64,000 nt of DNA from Diphasiastrum complanatum (GCA_029204225.1 CM055113.1:20793798-20857797); one strand, 5' to 3'. Shown: positions 35,983 to 47,336, numbered from the stretch's first letter. Notes: generated by a model from the letters alone, not told the origin. Translations and numbers: made by a program.

Positions 35983-38262
35983 ATGGCTACAAGTGGTGGA
36001 TTTATGTTGGAGAGCAATGATAGGCTTACCTCAATCAACTATTCTACTTGGAAGGTGAGGATGGAGTCCTTATTGGAGATGAATGAGTTGATGGAGATTT
36101 TTGAAGGTGTGGAGGAGAGACCTCAAGCACCTCAAGATCAAGTGAGGTATGACGAGAGAGCAAAGAAAGCTCTACACATGATTAAGATGAATGTTACCAA
36201 TGAACTTCTCAAGGAAGTTGGTAAGTGCACATCATCTTTGGAGTCTTGGGAAGCTTTGAAGAAGCTCTATGAATCCAAGTCTACATCAAGATTGCTTACT
36301 CTTAGGAGGCAAATCTTTCAAAGTTTTCAAAAGAAGGAAGAGAGTACTCATGCTTTTGTTTTGAGGGTTAAAGCATTCAACGATGAGTTAGCATGTATTG
36401 ATGAAAGCATTAAGGAGGAAGAACTTGTTCAAGTTATACTTAATGGCTTGTTGGATGATCATGCTAATCTTGTTCAAAGTTTTGCTATTCAAAAGACTTT
36501 GCCAAGTATTGTGGATTTGCAAGAGATCTTGGTGAATGAGGAGTATAGGCTTCAATCAAGAGGAGGTGGATCTACATCGACATCTCATTATGAAGAGGAT
36601 GCTATGTTCATCAAAGGCAAGTTCAAGGGCAAAGGCAAAGGCAAGTGGTCTAAAGGGCAAGATCAAGGCGAGACTTCCTCTTTTGGCAAAAAGAAAGATA
36701 TTTCTAAGTTGAAATGCTTTTATTGTGGAATCAAAGGGCATTTTGCAAATGAATGTTTGAAGAAGCAAAGAGATGAAGGCAAGCAAATCAACTTTATTAC
36801 TAATAATGAGGATCTAGGTGGTGGTGATTCTCTTTTTATGTGTTCTTCAAGTCCAATATCAAGTGAAGGTGACAAAGATTCATGGTGGATTGATAGTGGA
36901 GCTAGCTCACACATGACTAGTTACAAGGAGTTCTTTACTTCTTTGGTCACTTATGATGGAGCCAAAAAAGCAATTCACATGGCCAATGGTGGTGAGTGTG
37001 TGATTGAAGGTATTGGCTCAATTCCTATTTGTCTCTCTACTAATAGGAAAGCAAGACTTGATGGTGTTCTTTACATTCCTTCACTTTCAAAAAATTTGAT
37101 AAGTGTTGGTCAAATGATAGAGAAAGGATACATGGTAAAGTTTGGTGGTGATGCTTGCTTCATTACAAAGGAGGAAATCTTGGTTGCTAGGGGCAATAAA
37201 CAAGGTAGACTTTTCAAGCTTGATGCTTTTGTTATGGCTAACAAAAAGGATGGAATGGAAAAGGAGATTGGTCTCCACTTTCCAAAGTTACCTTTTAGCA
37301 TCAATAAGATTGGTGGATCTTATGCAAAGTCTAACAAGCTTCCTTATGCTAGATCTAGGTCAAGATCTAATATGCTTCTTGGAGATGTTCATCTTTGTGC
37401 TAATTTGGCTAATCTTGAGGACAATGATGGTGTTTCAATGGTTCTTCATAGCAAGTGCAAGCATGCAAAAGGTAAGGAAAGAGCTAACTTCATCAATGGT
37501 GGTGAAGGTTCTTCCTTGGAAAAGATTGTTGCTAATGATTTCTTTGATCATATGGAAAAAGATGTTGCTAGGTGCATGCATGAAGGAGGTGGTTCTTTTA
37601 CATTCTTTTGTTATGATTCCAAGAAAGTCATTTTTCCATCAAGTGGAGTCACATGTCTTCATAAAGAGAGTAGATCAAATGGTTCTATCAAGAAACTTAG
37701 TGAGGGAGATAGTCACAATTCAAGAAGAAGAGAAGTACGTGAAAAGTTCAAAGTAGGATGTACTTTGAATGATGTCATTGTGAATGATAGTGACGAAGAA
37801 TCATTATCATATGAGACATTACCTAAAACATTGAGTAGAAGTTTTTGTTTGAGAAAAGAGAGTACTTCAATCATCCTTATGTTGAAGGTACTAATCATAT
37901 TTTTCATGGCTTCTAATGTTTCTACTTCTTATGATGCAATCATTAAGAGGGATTCTTATGAAGGAAAGAGCAATGGAAGATTGGTTCTAGGGAAGATCCA
38001 AGGCATGGATCTCACATCTCTTCATCAACTCAAAGGATTCTATGATTATGAATTGATCACTCATGATCAAGATGGCAAAAGGTTGGTTGGAGAAGACTAC
38101 ATGGAGCAAATCGAGAGGCAATTTCTTCAAGGCAAGGGAGATCTCATTGGTGAGCTTATTGAGGTCTGTTATGGACTCAAGAGGCTGGATTTCTTAGGTT
38201 TGATACTCATCTTCACCTACTCTACTTCATGTTGGATGGAAAATTTGGAATCTATCTTTTGA
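35983..38262 (+). CDS. Gag-protease polyprotein with unrecognised C-terminal extension
   Basis: 759 residues. Residues 1-200 form a Copia gag core (NYSTWKVRMESLLEM, SKSTSRLLTLRRQIF), followed by a Lys/Gly-rich tract, the knuckle CFYCGIKGHFANEC from residue 245 and the protease WWIDSGASSHM from 301 (D304-S-G306) with VLYIPSLSKNLISVGQMI. Up to about residue 420 it tracks the complete Copia at 53855 closely. Beyond, the HKRLGH motif and integrase core are gone; a short piece (KLPYARSRSRS) matches the segment before the integrase core, and the remaining 300 residues match nothing I recognise, yet the frame stays open. Gag and protease could be functional. The start matches the MAS/MAT N-termini of relatives. 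Confidence 0.85.
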   Translation: MATSGGFMLESNDRLTSINYSTWKVRMESLLEMNELMEIFEGVEERPQAPQDQVRYDERAKKALHMIKMNVTNELLKEVGKCTSSLESWEALKKLYESKSTSRLLTLRRQIFQSFQKKEESTHAFVLRVKAFNDELACIDESIKEEELVQVILNGLLDDHANLVQSFAIQKTLPSIVDLQEILVNEEYRLQSRGGGSTSTSHYEEDAMFIKGKFKGKGKGKWSKGQDQGETSSFGKKKDISKLKCFYCGIKGHFANECLKKQRDEGKQINFITNNEDLGGGDSLFMCSSSPISSEGDKDSWWIDSGASSHMTSYKEFFTSLVTYDGAKKAIHMANGGECVIEGIGSIPICLSTNRKARLDGVLYIPSLSKNLISVGQMIEKGYMVKFGGDACFITKEEILVARGNKQGRLFKLDAFVMANKKDGMEKEIGLHFPKLPFSINKIGGSYAKSNKLPYARSRSRSNMLLGDVHLCANLANLEDNDGVSMVLHSKCKHAKGKERANFINGGEGSSLEKIVANDFFDHMEKDVARCMHEGGGSFTFFCYDSKKVIFPSSGVTCLHKESRSNGSIKKLSEGDSHNSRRREVREKFKVGCTLNDVIVNDSDEESLSYETLPKTLSRSFCLRKESTSIILMLKVLIIFFMASNVSTSYDAIIKRDSYEGKSNGRLVLGKIQGMDLTSLHQLKGFYDYELITHDQDGKRLVGEDYMEQIERQFLQGKGDLIGELIEVCYGLKRLDFLGLILIFTYSTSCWMENLESIF

Positions 38263-39377
38263 TTTATGATGGTGACATTGGTGACATTGTTTTCACTAAC
38301 CTTTGTGGAAATTTGAGATCAAGCGTTGATGAGTTCTTGTTGGATCTAGATCATATGTTTGAGAGGGAGTATTTCCAGAGGTTCAGGTCTGAAGATATTC
38401 ATATCTTTGATATCTTTGATGATCAAGAGAAAGGTAAGCAAGTGGAAGCGACACACTTTGCTTTACTTACATGTTTTGGAGAATTTTCTTGTGTAGATGA
38501 TGCTATGCAAGTGGATATTGGTTCTCATGGTTTTCATACTAGAAAAGCAAGTAATGGATCTGGAAAACAAAGTTTGTTCAATGACTTTGATGGTCAAGAG
38601 GAAGATCAACCCTCTTGATCTCAAAGGGCTTCAACAACACAAAAGGAAAGGTGGCAATTTGGAGTTAGTCAAGAGCATCAAAGGAGAGATAATTGGAAAA
38701 GACGTTATGGATCTGTTTTTGCAGCTTATTAAAGACTCAAGTAAAGTCAAAGGAGCAGCAAGGAAGTGTTGTTCAAGTTTACTTTACCTGTTCTATTTCA
38801 TGTTTGAGCTATTTCATGTGAATGTGTGCAAATTGTCAAGATATGGACAAACTAGCTACATTGTCTTGCAATATCTTATTGTTGAAGTTGTACTAGCATT
38901 CTTGGCTGGTTGCTGATGGAAATGAAGCTATTGGAGGCTCATTATGTCACTCATTCATGGCCAAGTCATCAAGTGTTGATGATATCTTGTGGCAAGATGG
39001 AGATGGAGGCTCATTCATGGAGTTTTATGGTGAAGACATATCAAGAAAGGACAAAGTTGGAGGAGACAAGCAAGCAAATGGTCATCACTCACATTTATTG
39101 TTTGGTTGCTGTAATTTTCCAGAGAGTTCAAAGTTTCAAACATGGAGGAATCATTTCATTCACATTCTATTTGGTTCTTCATGTTCTAGTTATATCTTGA
39201 TGTGTAAAATTGATGTAAGAAATAGTGAAGCATCCAATTTGGACACTATTCTCTATATCAATTATGAAAGATACTTTAGAACCTTATAAAGAAGATCTAT
39301 ACCTAGTATGGATATCATTCTAAAGTTGGATCAAAGTTCTATTGTCAAAACTATGCCAAAACTAGTTGAAGAGGGAG
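38263..39377 (+). pseudogene. Scrambled pol-derived 3' region of the non-autonomous Copia
   Basis: Broken frames. At about 38400-38510 the frame reads DQEKGKQVEATHFALLTCF, the counterpart of the linker between integrase and RT in the complete element (DEKGKQVVDNSNFAFLTSF). At the far end the pol C-terminus (KTMPKLVEEGV then stop) is kept. No YVDD or RNase H motif is present between them. Confidence 0.75.
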
Positions 39378-40031
39378 TGTGAGAGATTTCAACTAGTTTA
39401 GTCTAGTTTAGTCACATTTTGGTAAATTGTCAATAAGAGGCCAAAACTCATTTTAGACTTAGAGATAAAATTTTTGAGGTTATATTAGTTTAAAATACAT
39501 TCAATAAACACTTTTGGAAAGTGTGGGAAAGTTGGTAGTCGAGTTTGAGAGAGATTCAAATTTGAACTTTGGGTACATTGAATCTAGACCCAAAAATAGT
39601 AGGGTTTACATTTTGGAGGGAAAGCCAAGTGGCCAAATAGGGTTTGGAAACTCTATAAAAGGATGTAACTCGTGGAGAGACACATCTTCTCTCTTCTCTC
39701 TCTCATTTCATCATTATACATGGTTCTCTTTGGGTTCTACTACTCATTGGTGCACTATCTTGGTGTTATCTTGCAATTCTATGTGTAGAATGATCATTTA
39801 TTGCTATTTTCAGTTCCAAACGTGTGAAATATAGTAGGGTACTGTAATTTTATGAAAATCAAACATATTTTATGTTTTGGTTCATGTTTGATCAATATCT
39901 CTTAGAGTTTGCATCTCATTTTGTATGTAGATGTTGATTTTTCTACATTGGCAGGATTGTTGGTTTGCTCCTTATTGTAACCAAAGATTTGGGACATGGA
40001 TTGGAACTTGAATGATCTGAAATCCTTCACA
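39378..40031 (+). repeat. 3' LTR of the non-autonomous Copia
   Basis: 654 bp from TGTGAGAG to CTTCACA. It is preceded by the purine tract GAAGAGGGAG. The stop codon TGA of the upstream reading frame is formed by LTR bases 3-5. Confidence 0.92.
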
Positions 40032-40439
40032 AACAATCCGTGAAGATTATGAACTTGGATGAGTTCACATATCGCCCATCGATAAGATCAGATTAATGAA
40101 TAACAAGTAGGATGGCTGGACCACTCTCTCTCTCTAGAGAGCTCTCTCTCTTTCTCACTCAGATGCTCTCACTCTCTCTAGAAAACGTAGCACACCACGT
40201 GCCCCCTTCTAGTAGCTTGTCGAAACTAAAACTCGCAAGTGACTTACTCGAAAAATGCCAAGGCCCTATTTAAATGTAGATGATACAATGTCGTCATCAG
40301 AAAAAACAAGAAAGTAATCAGATACATCAAAGTAGTAAGAACAAATTTTTTAAAATAAAACAAAGTACTTATCTTTTATTATATTATATACTCTGTGCCG
40401 TCAATCCATTGATTTTGCTTTTTTGTCTGATTCAAATTT

Positions 40440-40590
40440 GGAGATGGCGCTCATATTTTCATTTCAGTGGGAAGATGGCGTTCATATTTGGAGATGGCAC
40501 TCATATTTTCATTCCAATGCGAAGATGGCATTCATATTTGGAGATGGCGCTCAAATTTTTATTCTAGTGGAGGGAATGTATATTCATACA
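40440..40590. repeat. Minisatellite, 50-bp unit, about three copies
   Basis: The unit begins GGAGATGGCGCTCATATTTT; each unit itself contains two related halves (GGAGATGGC and GAAGATGGC). A weaker copy lies near 40618. Overlapping open frames in several phases are repeat artefacts. Confidence 0.85.
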
Positions 40591-40744
40591 TTTTGTTTTT
40601 TTCCCTGATTTGGATTTGGGGATGGCGGTCATATTCTAGATCCAATGAGAGTATTGCCCTTTTCGTAACCGATGAAGGGAATGTATTTTCGGATTTAGAC
40701 AAGTGTTAACGGATGCTAGAGAATCCCCAGATGCCGAGCCAAGT

Positions 40745-41640
40745 TGAAGACACAGAGTATCTCTCACCATGACTGTGGAGGTCTCAGAAGGAGGAGAGCA
40801 GAAGAAGCTGAGAGCCGAGGATTACTAGCTAGAATGACAGTTATTATCCATGTGAGCCTACATGGTGTATCCCAGAGAAGGAATGACCATGTAGGAGCTA
40901 GTAATGTTTCCTAGGCATTGTAAATAAGTGTAGATCCCCTTAAATAATTTAGAGTGAGCCACCTTTTGATGGTGACCTCTAATGGAAGGGAAATTTCTAC
41001 ATGTAATTTCTAATTTGGTGGAATTGCCACTTGGGCTCCACATGGGCAGCCCTCTTGCTTATTTAAGGGCTCCCCTCTCTTGTGAGGGAGCTTTGATTAT
41101 ATTGTCAATTTCTCTTGAATGAATAAAGAAGATCTTCCACGAATTCTTGATGATTGTGAAGCTCCTTGTTCATGGCAATCTTCTTGAGTGAAATTTCTAT
41201 GAGCATGTTCTGATTTCCTTTGTGTTTGTGGATTAATTAGATTTCTTGCTTACTCTCTTGCTTGTGGAATGTAGATGTGGAATAGCTTTCTTGTTTCTTG
41301 TTCTCTGTAGTTTCAACATGCAGGTAAACTATAGAGGCCGAGATTGTTGATCTGATTTGCATACTCTCTAACAATCCTGTCCTTGATTGTTCTTGGGTAT
41401 TCCAAGCATCAAGAAATGGGTGTTTCTTGATCCTTGGGCTGCTAGAATGTTGTTAGGAAGCTAGTTTTCTTGTTTCTTGTTTCTTGCTGAAGCTTAATCT
41501 TGTCATTGCATTGTTTCTTGATTTCCTAGATAGATTGTAGATTTGCTCTCTGATTCATAATGTTGATCTATGCTGGGCTAGGACTGGTTGCATGGCTTGT
41601 AAATGCATGTAGTTGAGTAACGTAATCATTTTTCCCCACT
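40745..41640 (+). repeat. Diverged direct repeat, right copy (LTR-like)
   Basis: Partner of 33860-34735. TATTTAAGGG at about 41059 is a TATA-like site and AATAAAG at 41122 a polyadenylation-like signal, the layout of an LTR. It lies before a decayed gypsy element, but a primer binding site is not evident at its right end. Confidence 0.6.
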
Positions 41641-42154
41641 GACAGGCTAGGAATACACGTTGTAATCTGAGAAACACTTCTATCTGAAAACCGTTTTAAC
41701 GAGAAGATTGAACCGTAAAGAACTGTAACCAACAAAAGCAACAAAAAGAAGAATGAAAAAGAATCGTGTTCACAAATTCAGCTGAAATCTGTGAACATTT
41801 GGCACCATTTCCACAGCTACACAAACACTTACCTAAGCCAAACCTTTTCGATCTGTGCTGCAAAACCATCGCTATGAAGTCTCCCACATGCATCATTACC
41901 GAGCTCGTTACTTTGGTCTCGACTGACGTACAGCTCCATTCTCGACCGAGGCTTCACGCTCCTTCCCTAGCCGAGCTCCGTGACTCTCGTCTAGACTAGA
42001 CGACACCTTGTTTCATTCACCTATTGAAACTACACATGCACTCTCGACCGAACAACTGCTCGCAATATCCTGCCCAGTCCTGATTTCAATCTCAATCAAT
42101 GCTCATAGATCAGATCTCACCCGAGCCTTTAAGCTACTTCTCGACCGAAGGCAT

Positions 42155-42315
42155 TTTGTAAAATTTCAACTGGAACCTCTTCTGAAAGCTCAATCGGAGC
42201 CACTTCTAAAATCTCAACTGGAGCCTCTTCTAAAATCTCAACCAGAGCCTCTGCTGAAATCTCAACCGGAGCCTCTTCTGAAATCTCAACCGGAGCCTCT
42301 TCTGAAATCTCAACC
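42155..42315 (+). repeat. In-frame 24-bp minisatellite upstream of the gypsy protease
   Basis: About six units of CTCAACCGGAGCCTCTTCTG plus AAAT. In the protease frame they encode a (GASSEIST)n linker that runs straight into the protease (VVSAILDSGLVVNIM). In the frame used by the 42008-42322 open frame they read LLKSQPEP. The period is a multiple of three, so both frames stay open. Confidence 0.88.
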
Positions 42316-43143
42316 AGAGTAGTATCTGCTATCCTTGATAGCGGATTAGTTGTTAATATAATGGCTTTGTCCTTGGCAAAGTCATGGGGCTTCCATACTC
42401 TCAATCAACAATGATACAAACTTCGCATGGCTAATCAACGCGTTACAGACCCTACTGGTCATTTATCAAATATCAAGGTTCGAATAGAAGGTGTCAAATT
42501 TGTAATCGATTGTGTCTTCTTAGACTTACCAGAAGATGCCAATACTTATAAACTCCTTCTTGGTACACCCTGGCTCCAGATGGTAGATGTTGTCCAAGAT
42601 TGGACGCATAACAAAATTATCTTTGGCAATCATGACAAATGAGTCACTGTTGACTCAACTGGCCATGTCATGCCCGCTAAAGTTTATGATGATTGGTCAT
42701 CCACAACTTATGACAAATCACATAGTGTCTCGATTCAACCAGAAGGCCACTATACAAGATCCACGAACATAATCAATTGGGTTCAGGAAACCGCTGTAGA
42801 AGCTGTGGATATTCTCCCATCTTCTACAGACATTGATACACCCATCATCCCACTTATGATGATTGACCCAATTCCTATAGTGTGGTGCCCAGGAGAACCT
42901 AGCGTCTCTACCGCCCATGTTTTCGAAGAAGGTATTCTTTCCATGGATGATGCTGAAATGACGGATGAACATGTACTAATTTATCTAGATGCCCAACGTT
43001 ATCCGCCAAAAGCAATTCCTCAAGAGATCAAGTCACTAGGGCCATTGGCTCATGTCCAATTGACATCCAAAGTACCCAACACACATGTGTATAGGCCCAA
43101 ACCCAAAGTATACACATGGGATGTGTATCCGGACGAAGTCTAG
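42316..43143 (+). pseudogene. Gypsy protease and linker remnant
   Basis: AILDSGLVVNIMALSLAKSW at about 42327 holds the D-S-G active site. The frame breaks near 42410; the second half (VFLDLPEDANTYKLLLGTPW) follows. After a stop at 42640 the open frame 42670-43143 carries the linker toward RT (YLDAQRYPPKAIP). Confidence 0.82.
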
Positions 43144-43296
43144 GATACAATTGATGACGACATGATAAGTGAGGCAACCACACCGCCCAGTCAAAAACCT
43201 CAAAAACCTCGGTTACAAAAAAATAAAATTATCGATACAAAATTAACCGAGCGTCAAAAACAGATGCGTGAGAAGCTGAAGTAGCCAATTAAGCCC

Positions 43297-44690
43297 TTGT
43301 CTAAAGAGACAGAAACCAAACCATCAGACCAAGCTTCCACGTTCGGTAGTGACTCAACACAGATGATTCCCAAAGTTCTAGAAAACTTTGTGGAACCACC
43401 TTTCGACCTTTCACAAAAATTTAAAGATTTCACACTGGATGACGTTGTTATCCAGTTACCGCAGCCACACTGGGAACCTACACCAAGTTCCAACTCCTTT
43501 GAAGGACCAACTAAAACGATGTCGTTAAACCTTAAAGATCCTGATGAGGACATGGATCGCTTAGTTCATGTTGGTGCACACCTTTCGCCCGAACAACTTT
43601 TTGATCTGGAAACTTTACTTTGCAAATACAGGGATGTATTTGCATGGAACTATACAGAAATGAAAGAAATTCTGCCTAAAGTAGTGGTTCATACAATTCC
43701 TTTAGAAGACAATGCTAAGCCTATTAGGACTAAACCTTACAGAAGTAACTCTGTCTATCACAAGAGAATCGATGAAGATATCAAAAAATTGCTGGATGTT
43801 GGCTTCATTTATGAAGTCCAACATACTGATTGGGTATCACCCATTGTGGTTGTACCCAAGAAAAATGGCAAACTTTGTATCTGTGTCGATCTCAAGAACC
43901 TTAATGCAGTTACGAAGAAAGACCATTTTCTCTTGTCTTTAACGACCCAAATATTAGAGGAAATGGCAGGAGCTGAAGCTTTCAGCTTCTTGGATGGATT
44001 CAGCGGTTATTTCCTTGTTCAAATAGCCCTTAAGATAAACATAAAACGGCCTTTGCCACAGAGAATGGGGTTTATGCTTATAATGTCATGCCTTTTGGCT
44101 TATGCAATGCCCCTTCAATGTTTCAGAGGGTTATGCAACTGGCCTTCCAAGACCTGTTACATCGGATTGTTGAGATTTATCTCGACGATCTAGGTGTACA
44201 TTCCTCAACCGCTACACACCTTGACGCACTGGAGAAAATCTTCATTCGCTGCCATAGACTTGAAATTTCTTTAAACCCTGATAAGTGTCAAATTTGGGTC
44301 ACCCATGGGGTAGTACTCGGACATATAATTTCAAAGGATGGTATTTCTACCGATCCTTCAAAAATCAAGGTAATAGTTGAAATGCCCTTACCTGCAATAG
44401 TGAAGGAAGTGTACATCTTCCTCGGTCAAACAAATTATTATCGCATCTTTATAATCGATTATGCCGGCAAGGCACGCCTCATTTATTTAGTTGTGGTAGA
44501 TCCTCGATGTACCGAAGAACGCATTAAAGCCTTTGAGGAGTTGAAAACAACCCTTACCATGGCACCCATACTCCGTTCGCCAGACTACACGAAAGAATTT
44601 CATGTGCATACTGACGCCAGTATGTATGCCATTGCGGTCTTCTTGCACAACCGGGCGAGTATGGCAAGGATTTTCCAATACGTTTCTTGA
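43297..44690 (+). pseudogene. Gypsy reverse transcriptase remnant
   Basis: Two overlapping frames. The first (298 residues) covers DVFAWNYTEM, the pre-RT VVHTIPLEDNAKPIR, then WVSPIVVVPKKNGKLCICVD and FLDGFSGYF (fingers and the first catalytic D). A frameshift near 44060-44090 leads to the second: MPFGLCNAPSMFQRVM, IVEIYLDDLGVHS (YLDD in place of YVDD/YIDD), HVVLGH-type strand, and the beginning of RNase H (EFHVHTDAS). Inactive because of frameshift and stops. Confidence 0.88.
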
Positions 44691-44880
44691 GCAGGCAAAT
44701 GGTGTCTGTTGAAGAAAACTATACAACCACCGAGCGAGAAGCATTGGCAATGGTCTATGTTGTTCAACAAATAAGACATTATCTACTAGGCCAGACCTTT
44801 GCCTTCTACACCGACCATCAAGCCCTGTTATATATTGTTAATAAATCCTATAAACCGGGACGTATAGCTTGATGGTTGTT
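44687..44880 (+). pseudogene. Gypsy RNase H remnant
   Basis: ENYTTTEREALAMVYVVQQ and FAFYTDHQALLYIVNK are the E- and D-containing RNase H blocks. The frame differs from that of the preceding DAS motif, and a TGA follows at about 44870. Confidence 0.85.
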
Positions 44881-45119
44881 GATATTAGAGGAATTTAATT
44901 TCCACGTAGTCGTTTGGAAAGAAACCCAACATTTTATGCCGGATCACCTTCCCCGGCTCCCTGATGCTGAAAAAGCAATTGCACTAGTCAATGATGATCT
45001 TCCTTATGCGTCTTTTTCAGATTGATACTACACCCTTATGGGCTAAGGAGATCACTCAATTTTTAACAACAGGTAGACTCAAAGAAGGCCTGAGTACAAT
45101 TGAAAACAGAAATTTTTTG

Positions 45120-46322
45120 CTTAAAGCAGCGCCCTTTTAACTAATAGCAGGACAACTTTATAACCGGGCATTGACGGGATTATCCGACGATGTGCTTATG
45201 TATCTGAGATACGGCCCTATCATACCTCAGGCTCATGAGGGCTTTGGCGGCGGTCACTTCTTTGCTGAAGCGACAGCTAAAATTATCCTTCGAGCAGGCT
45301 TGTGGTGGCCATCCTTATTTAAGGACACATTTGCTGTCATTAAAACATGTGATGTCTGTCAGCGAGCCAAGAAAAATACAAAAGCAGACTTCACACCTTT
45401 AACTCCCATTATAGAAGGCGAAGCCTTCCATAAGTGGGGAATTGACTTTGTTGGACCAATCAGCCCAACAACGAAACATACCCAAGCCCGTATCCTAATA
45501 GCCACAGATTACGCCACTAAGTGGGTTGAGGCTCGGGCAACAAAGGACACCAACACAAAGACTTTAGTGCATTTTCTTTACAAAAACATTATTACACGTT
45601 TTGGTTGTCCTATAGAGCTAGTTAGTGATCGCAGCACGCACTTTTTAAATACGGTCATTGATAATTTGCTATGCCATTACCTTGTAGTTCACTGGAAGAG
45701 TACACCATACTATCCTAGATGTAATGGCCAAGCCGAATCAACTAACAAGACGATATGTAAGATATTGACAAAGGTAGTTGAAACCAGTCGCTCTTATTGG
45801 GAAATGAAACTCTTCTCAGCTATCTGGGCTTACCGCACCACCTCAAAGAAAGCCATTGGATGAGTTACCCCATTCCATTTTGTGTATGGTCAAGAGGCGG
45901 TAATGCTTGTCGAATTCTTAGTCCCTTCTCCAAGAATCATGGAAGCCTTCTCTACAGATCTCTGTGAGAAAGCTACAATTGAGCAACAAGTCAAAACCAA
46001 GCTATTTACGTTAGCCCAGTTATGCAAGACAAGACTCATATCTTACCACGCACAACTAGTTAATAAGAGACGTCAAAAGGCCTAGCATGACCATCACTTG
46101 CGAAATAAGGACTTACACTTAGGTGATCAGGTGCTTCTTTATACATCGAAAAAGCACCCCGGCAAATTGAAATTCCGAAGCGAGAGACCATATATTATCA
46201 ATAAAATCTTTTCTAATAGTGCAATCTAGCTACAAACGCTTGACGAAATACTCCTAGACACTGTCGTCAACAGTGGTCGTCTACGGCGGTATTACGAGGA
46301 GTTGTTTTTTGTTGACCCAATT
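45120..46322 (+). pseudogene. Gypsy integrase remnant
   Basis: H2C2 zinc domain (AHEGFGGGHFF ... CDVCQRAK), core with WGIDFVGP (first D), ELVSDRSTHF (second D; the usual SDRGTHF has Ser for Gly here) and NGQAESTNK (E). A TGA at about 45861 interrupts before FHFVYGQEAV; the C-terminal domain runs on in broken frames to about 46322 (LRRYYEELFFVDP). Confidence 0.88.
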
Positions 46323-46420
46323 TAACACTTTTTTTTTGTATATATTCTATACTTTAATTTTTTATTTTCTTCTTTCCTTGCTTGTTATTCTCTTTTTGCA
46401 TGCCTAGAAGTCATCTATCA

Positions 46421-46810
46421 AAACTTAACCGGAGCATTTCTGTCAAATCTCGATCGGAGCGTTTCTGTCAAATCTCAATTGGAGCGTTTTTGTCAAATCT
46501 CAACCGGAGCGCTTCTGTCAAATCTCAACCAGAGCGCTTCTGTCAAATCTGAACCAGAGCGCTTCTGTCAAATCTCAACCAGAGCGTTTTTGTCAAATCT
46601 TGACTGGAGCATTAATGTCAAATCTTGACCGGAGCGTTTATGTCAAATCTCCACCGGAGCACTTCTATCAAATCTCAACCGGAGCGCTTCTGTCAAATCT
46701 CAACCGGAGCAATCTCAACCAGAGCATTCCTGTTGCATCTCGACCGGAGCATCTTGTTGAATCTCGACGGGAGCATCCTGTTGGATCTCGACCGGAGTAT
46801 TCTATGAGAT
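46421..46810. repeat. 25-bp minisatellite, about 16 units
   Basis: The unit is CTCAACCGGAGCGCTTCTGT plus CAAAT; divergence grows toward the right. It shares the CTCAACCGGAGC core and the TTCTG element with the 24-bp array at 42.2 kb. The open frames across it shift phase each unit and are not genes. Confidence 0.92.
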
Positions 46811-47336
46811 CTCAACTAGAGCACCCACTCCAATTTTGATCGGAGATTCCAAATTCAACTCTCCACGAACCGGCACATCACATCTCGTCCGAAACCAGAC
46901 AACGTCATCCATAAATGCCATCACCACGACACCATTTGCACATAAGCGAAGTGCAAATTCTGGCATTTCTTGCGACAATCTGACGGCGATCTTCTTACTC
47001 CTGTGCATGATCTTGGCGCTCTTGTGTTTATTGCTTCTGTCATCGTTTACACACCACCTCCACCAAATATCCACCATCATCGTTTGATTACCATTCAGAG
47101 CGCCATCACCAAACCTTTCCAGAACTAACATCACCGACAGAATACACATCAATTTGAAACTTTTCGCATGTTGAGGGGTAATGTCACATGAGCATTCATC
47201 ACGCTCCCGTTACACTATTGGATATAACATCATCAACATAAAAAAAACTTGTTTTTTCCTTCTAGTCATTCACCACCTCCATACATCCATTTCCACCGAT
47301 ATCCACCTTTCCCACATCTCCATCCTTGACCAACAT

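Larger units (their letters stand above)
34745..40031 (+). mobile_element. Young non-autonomous Copia element (gag-protease only)
   Basis: It has two LTRs, a PBS (TGGTATCAGAGC at 35381), a leader, one long open frame for gag and protease, and a 3' region with only scraps of pol. The last coding codons before the 3' LTR (KTMPKLVEEGV, 39340-39379) match the pol C-terminus of the complete Copia at 53.9-57.8 kb. Integrase core, RT and RNase H are missing. The LTRs differ at about seven positions in 635. The 5' LTR lacks its first 18 bases, so no TSD can be read. Confidence 0.9.
42130..46322 (+). mobile_element. Decayed Ty3/gypsy element (protease, RT, RNase H, integrase)
   Basis: Pol domains in the gypsy order PR-RT-RH-IN, broken by numerous stops and frameshifts. 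Gag is not recognisable upstream. A Tat/Retand-like affiliation is suggested by the integrase and RNase H motifs but not proven. It is flanked by two arrays of related minisatellite units. Confidence 0.88.

Noticed and set aside
37142-37756. 204-codon frame overlapping the gag-protease polyprotein
   Set aside because: Alternative frame of the 759-residue open frame; hydrophobic artefact without motifs.
40745-41640. Endogenous pararetrovirus promoter region
   Set aside because: TATA- and AATAAA-like signals alone are not specific, and no viral coding domain is found beside it; an LTR explains them.
42155-46810. CRISPR-like arrays
   Set aside because: Direct repeats without unique spacers in plant nuclear DNA; ordinary minisatellites.
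46600-46839. Repetitive open frames after the gypsy integrase
   Set aside because: The 25-bp unit shifts frame at every repeat; they are minisatellite artefacts.
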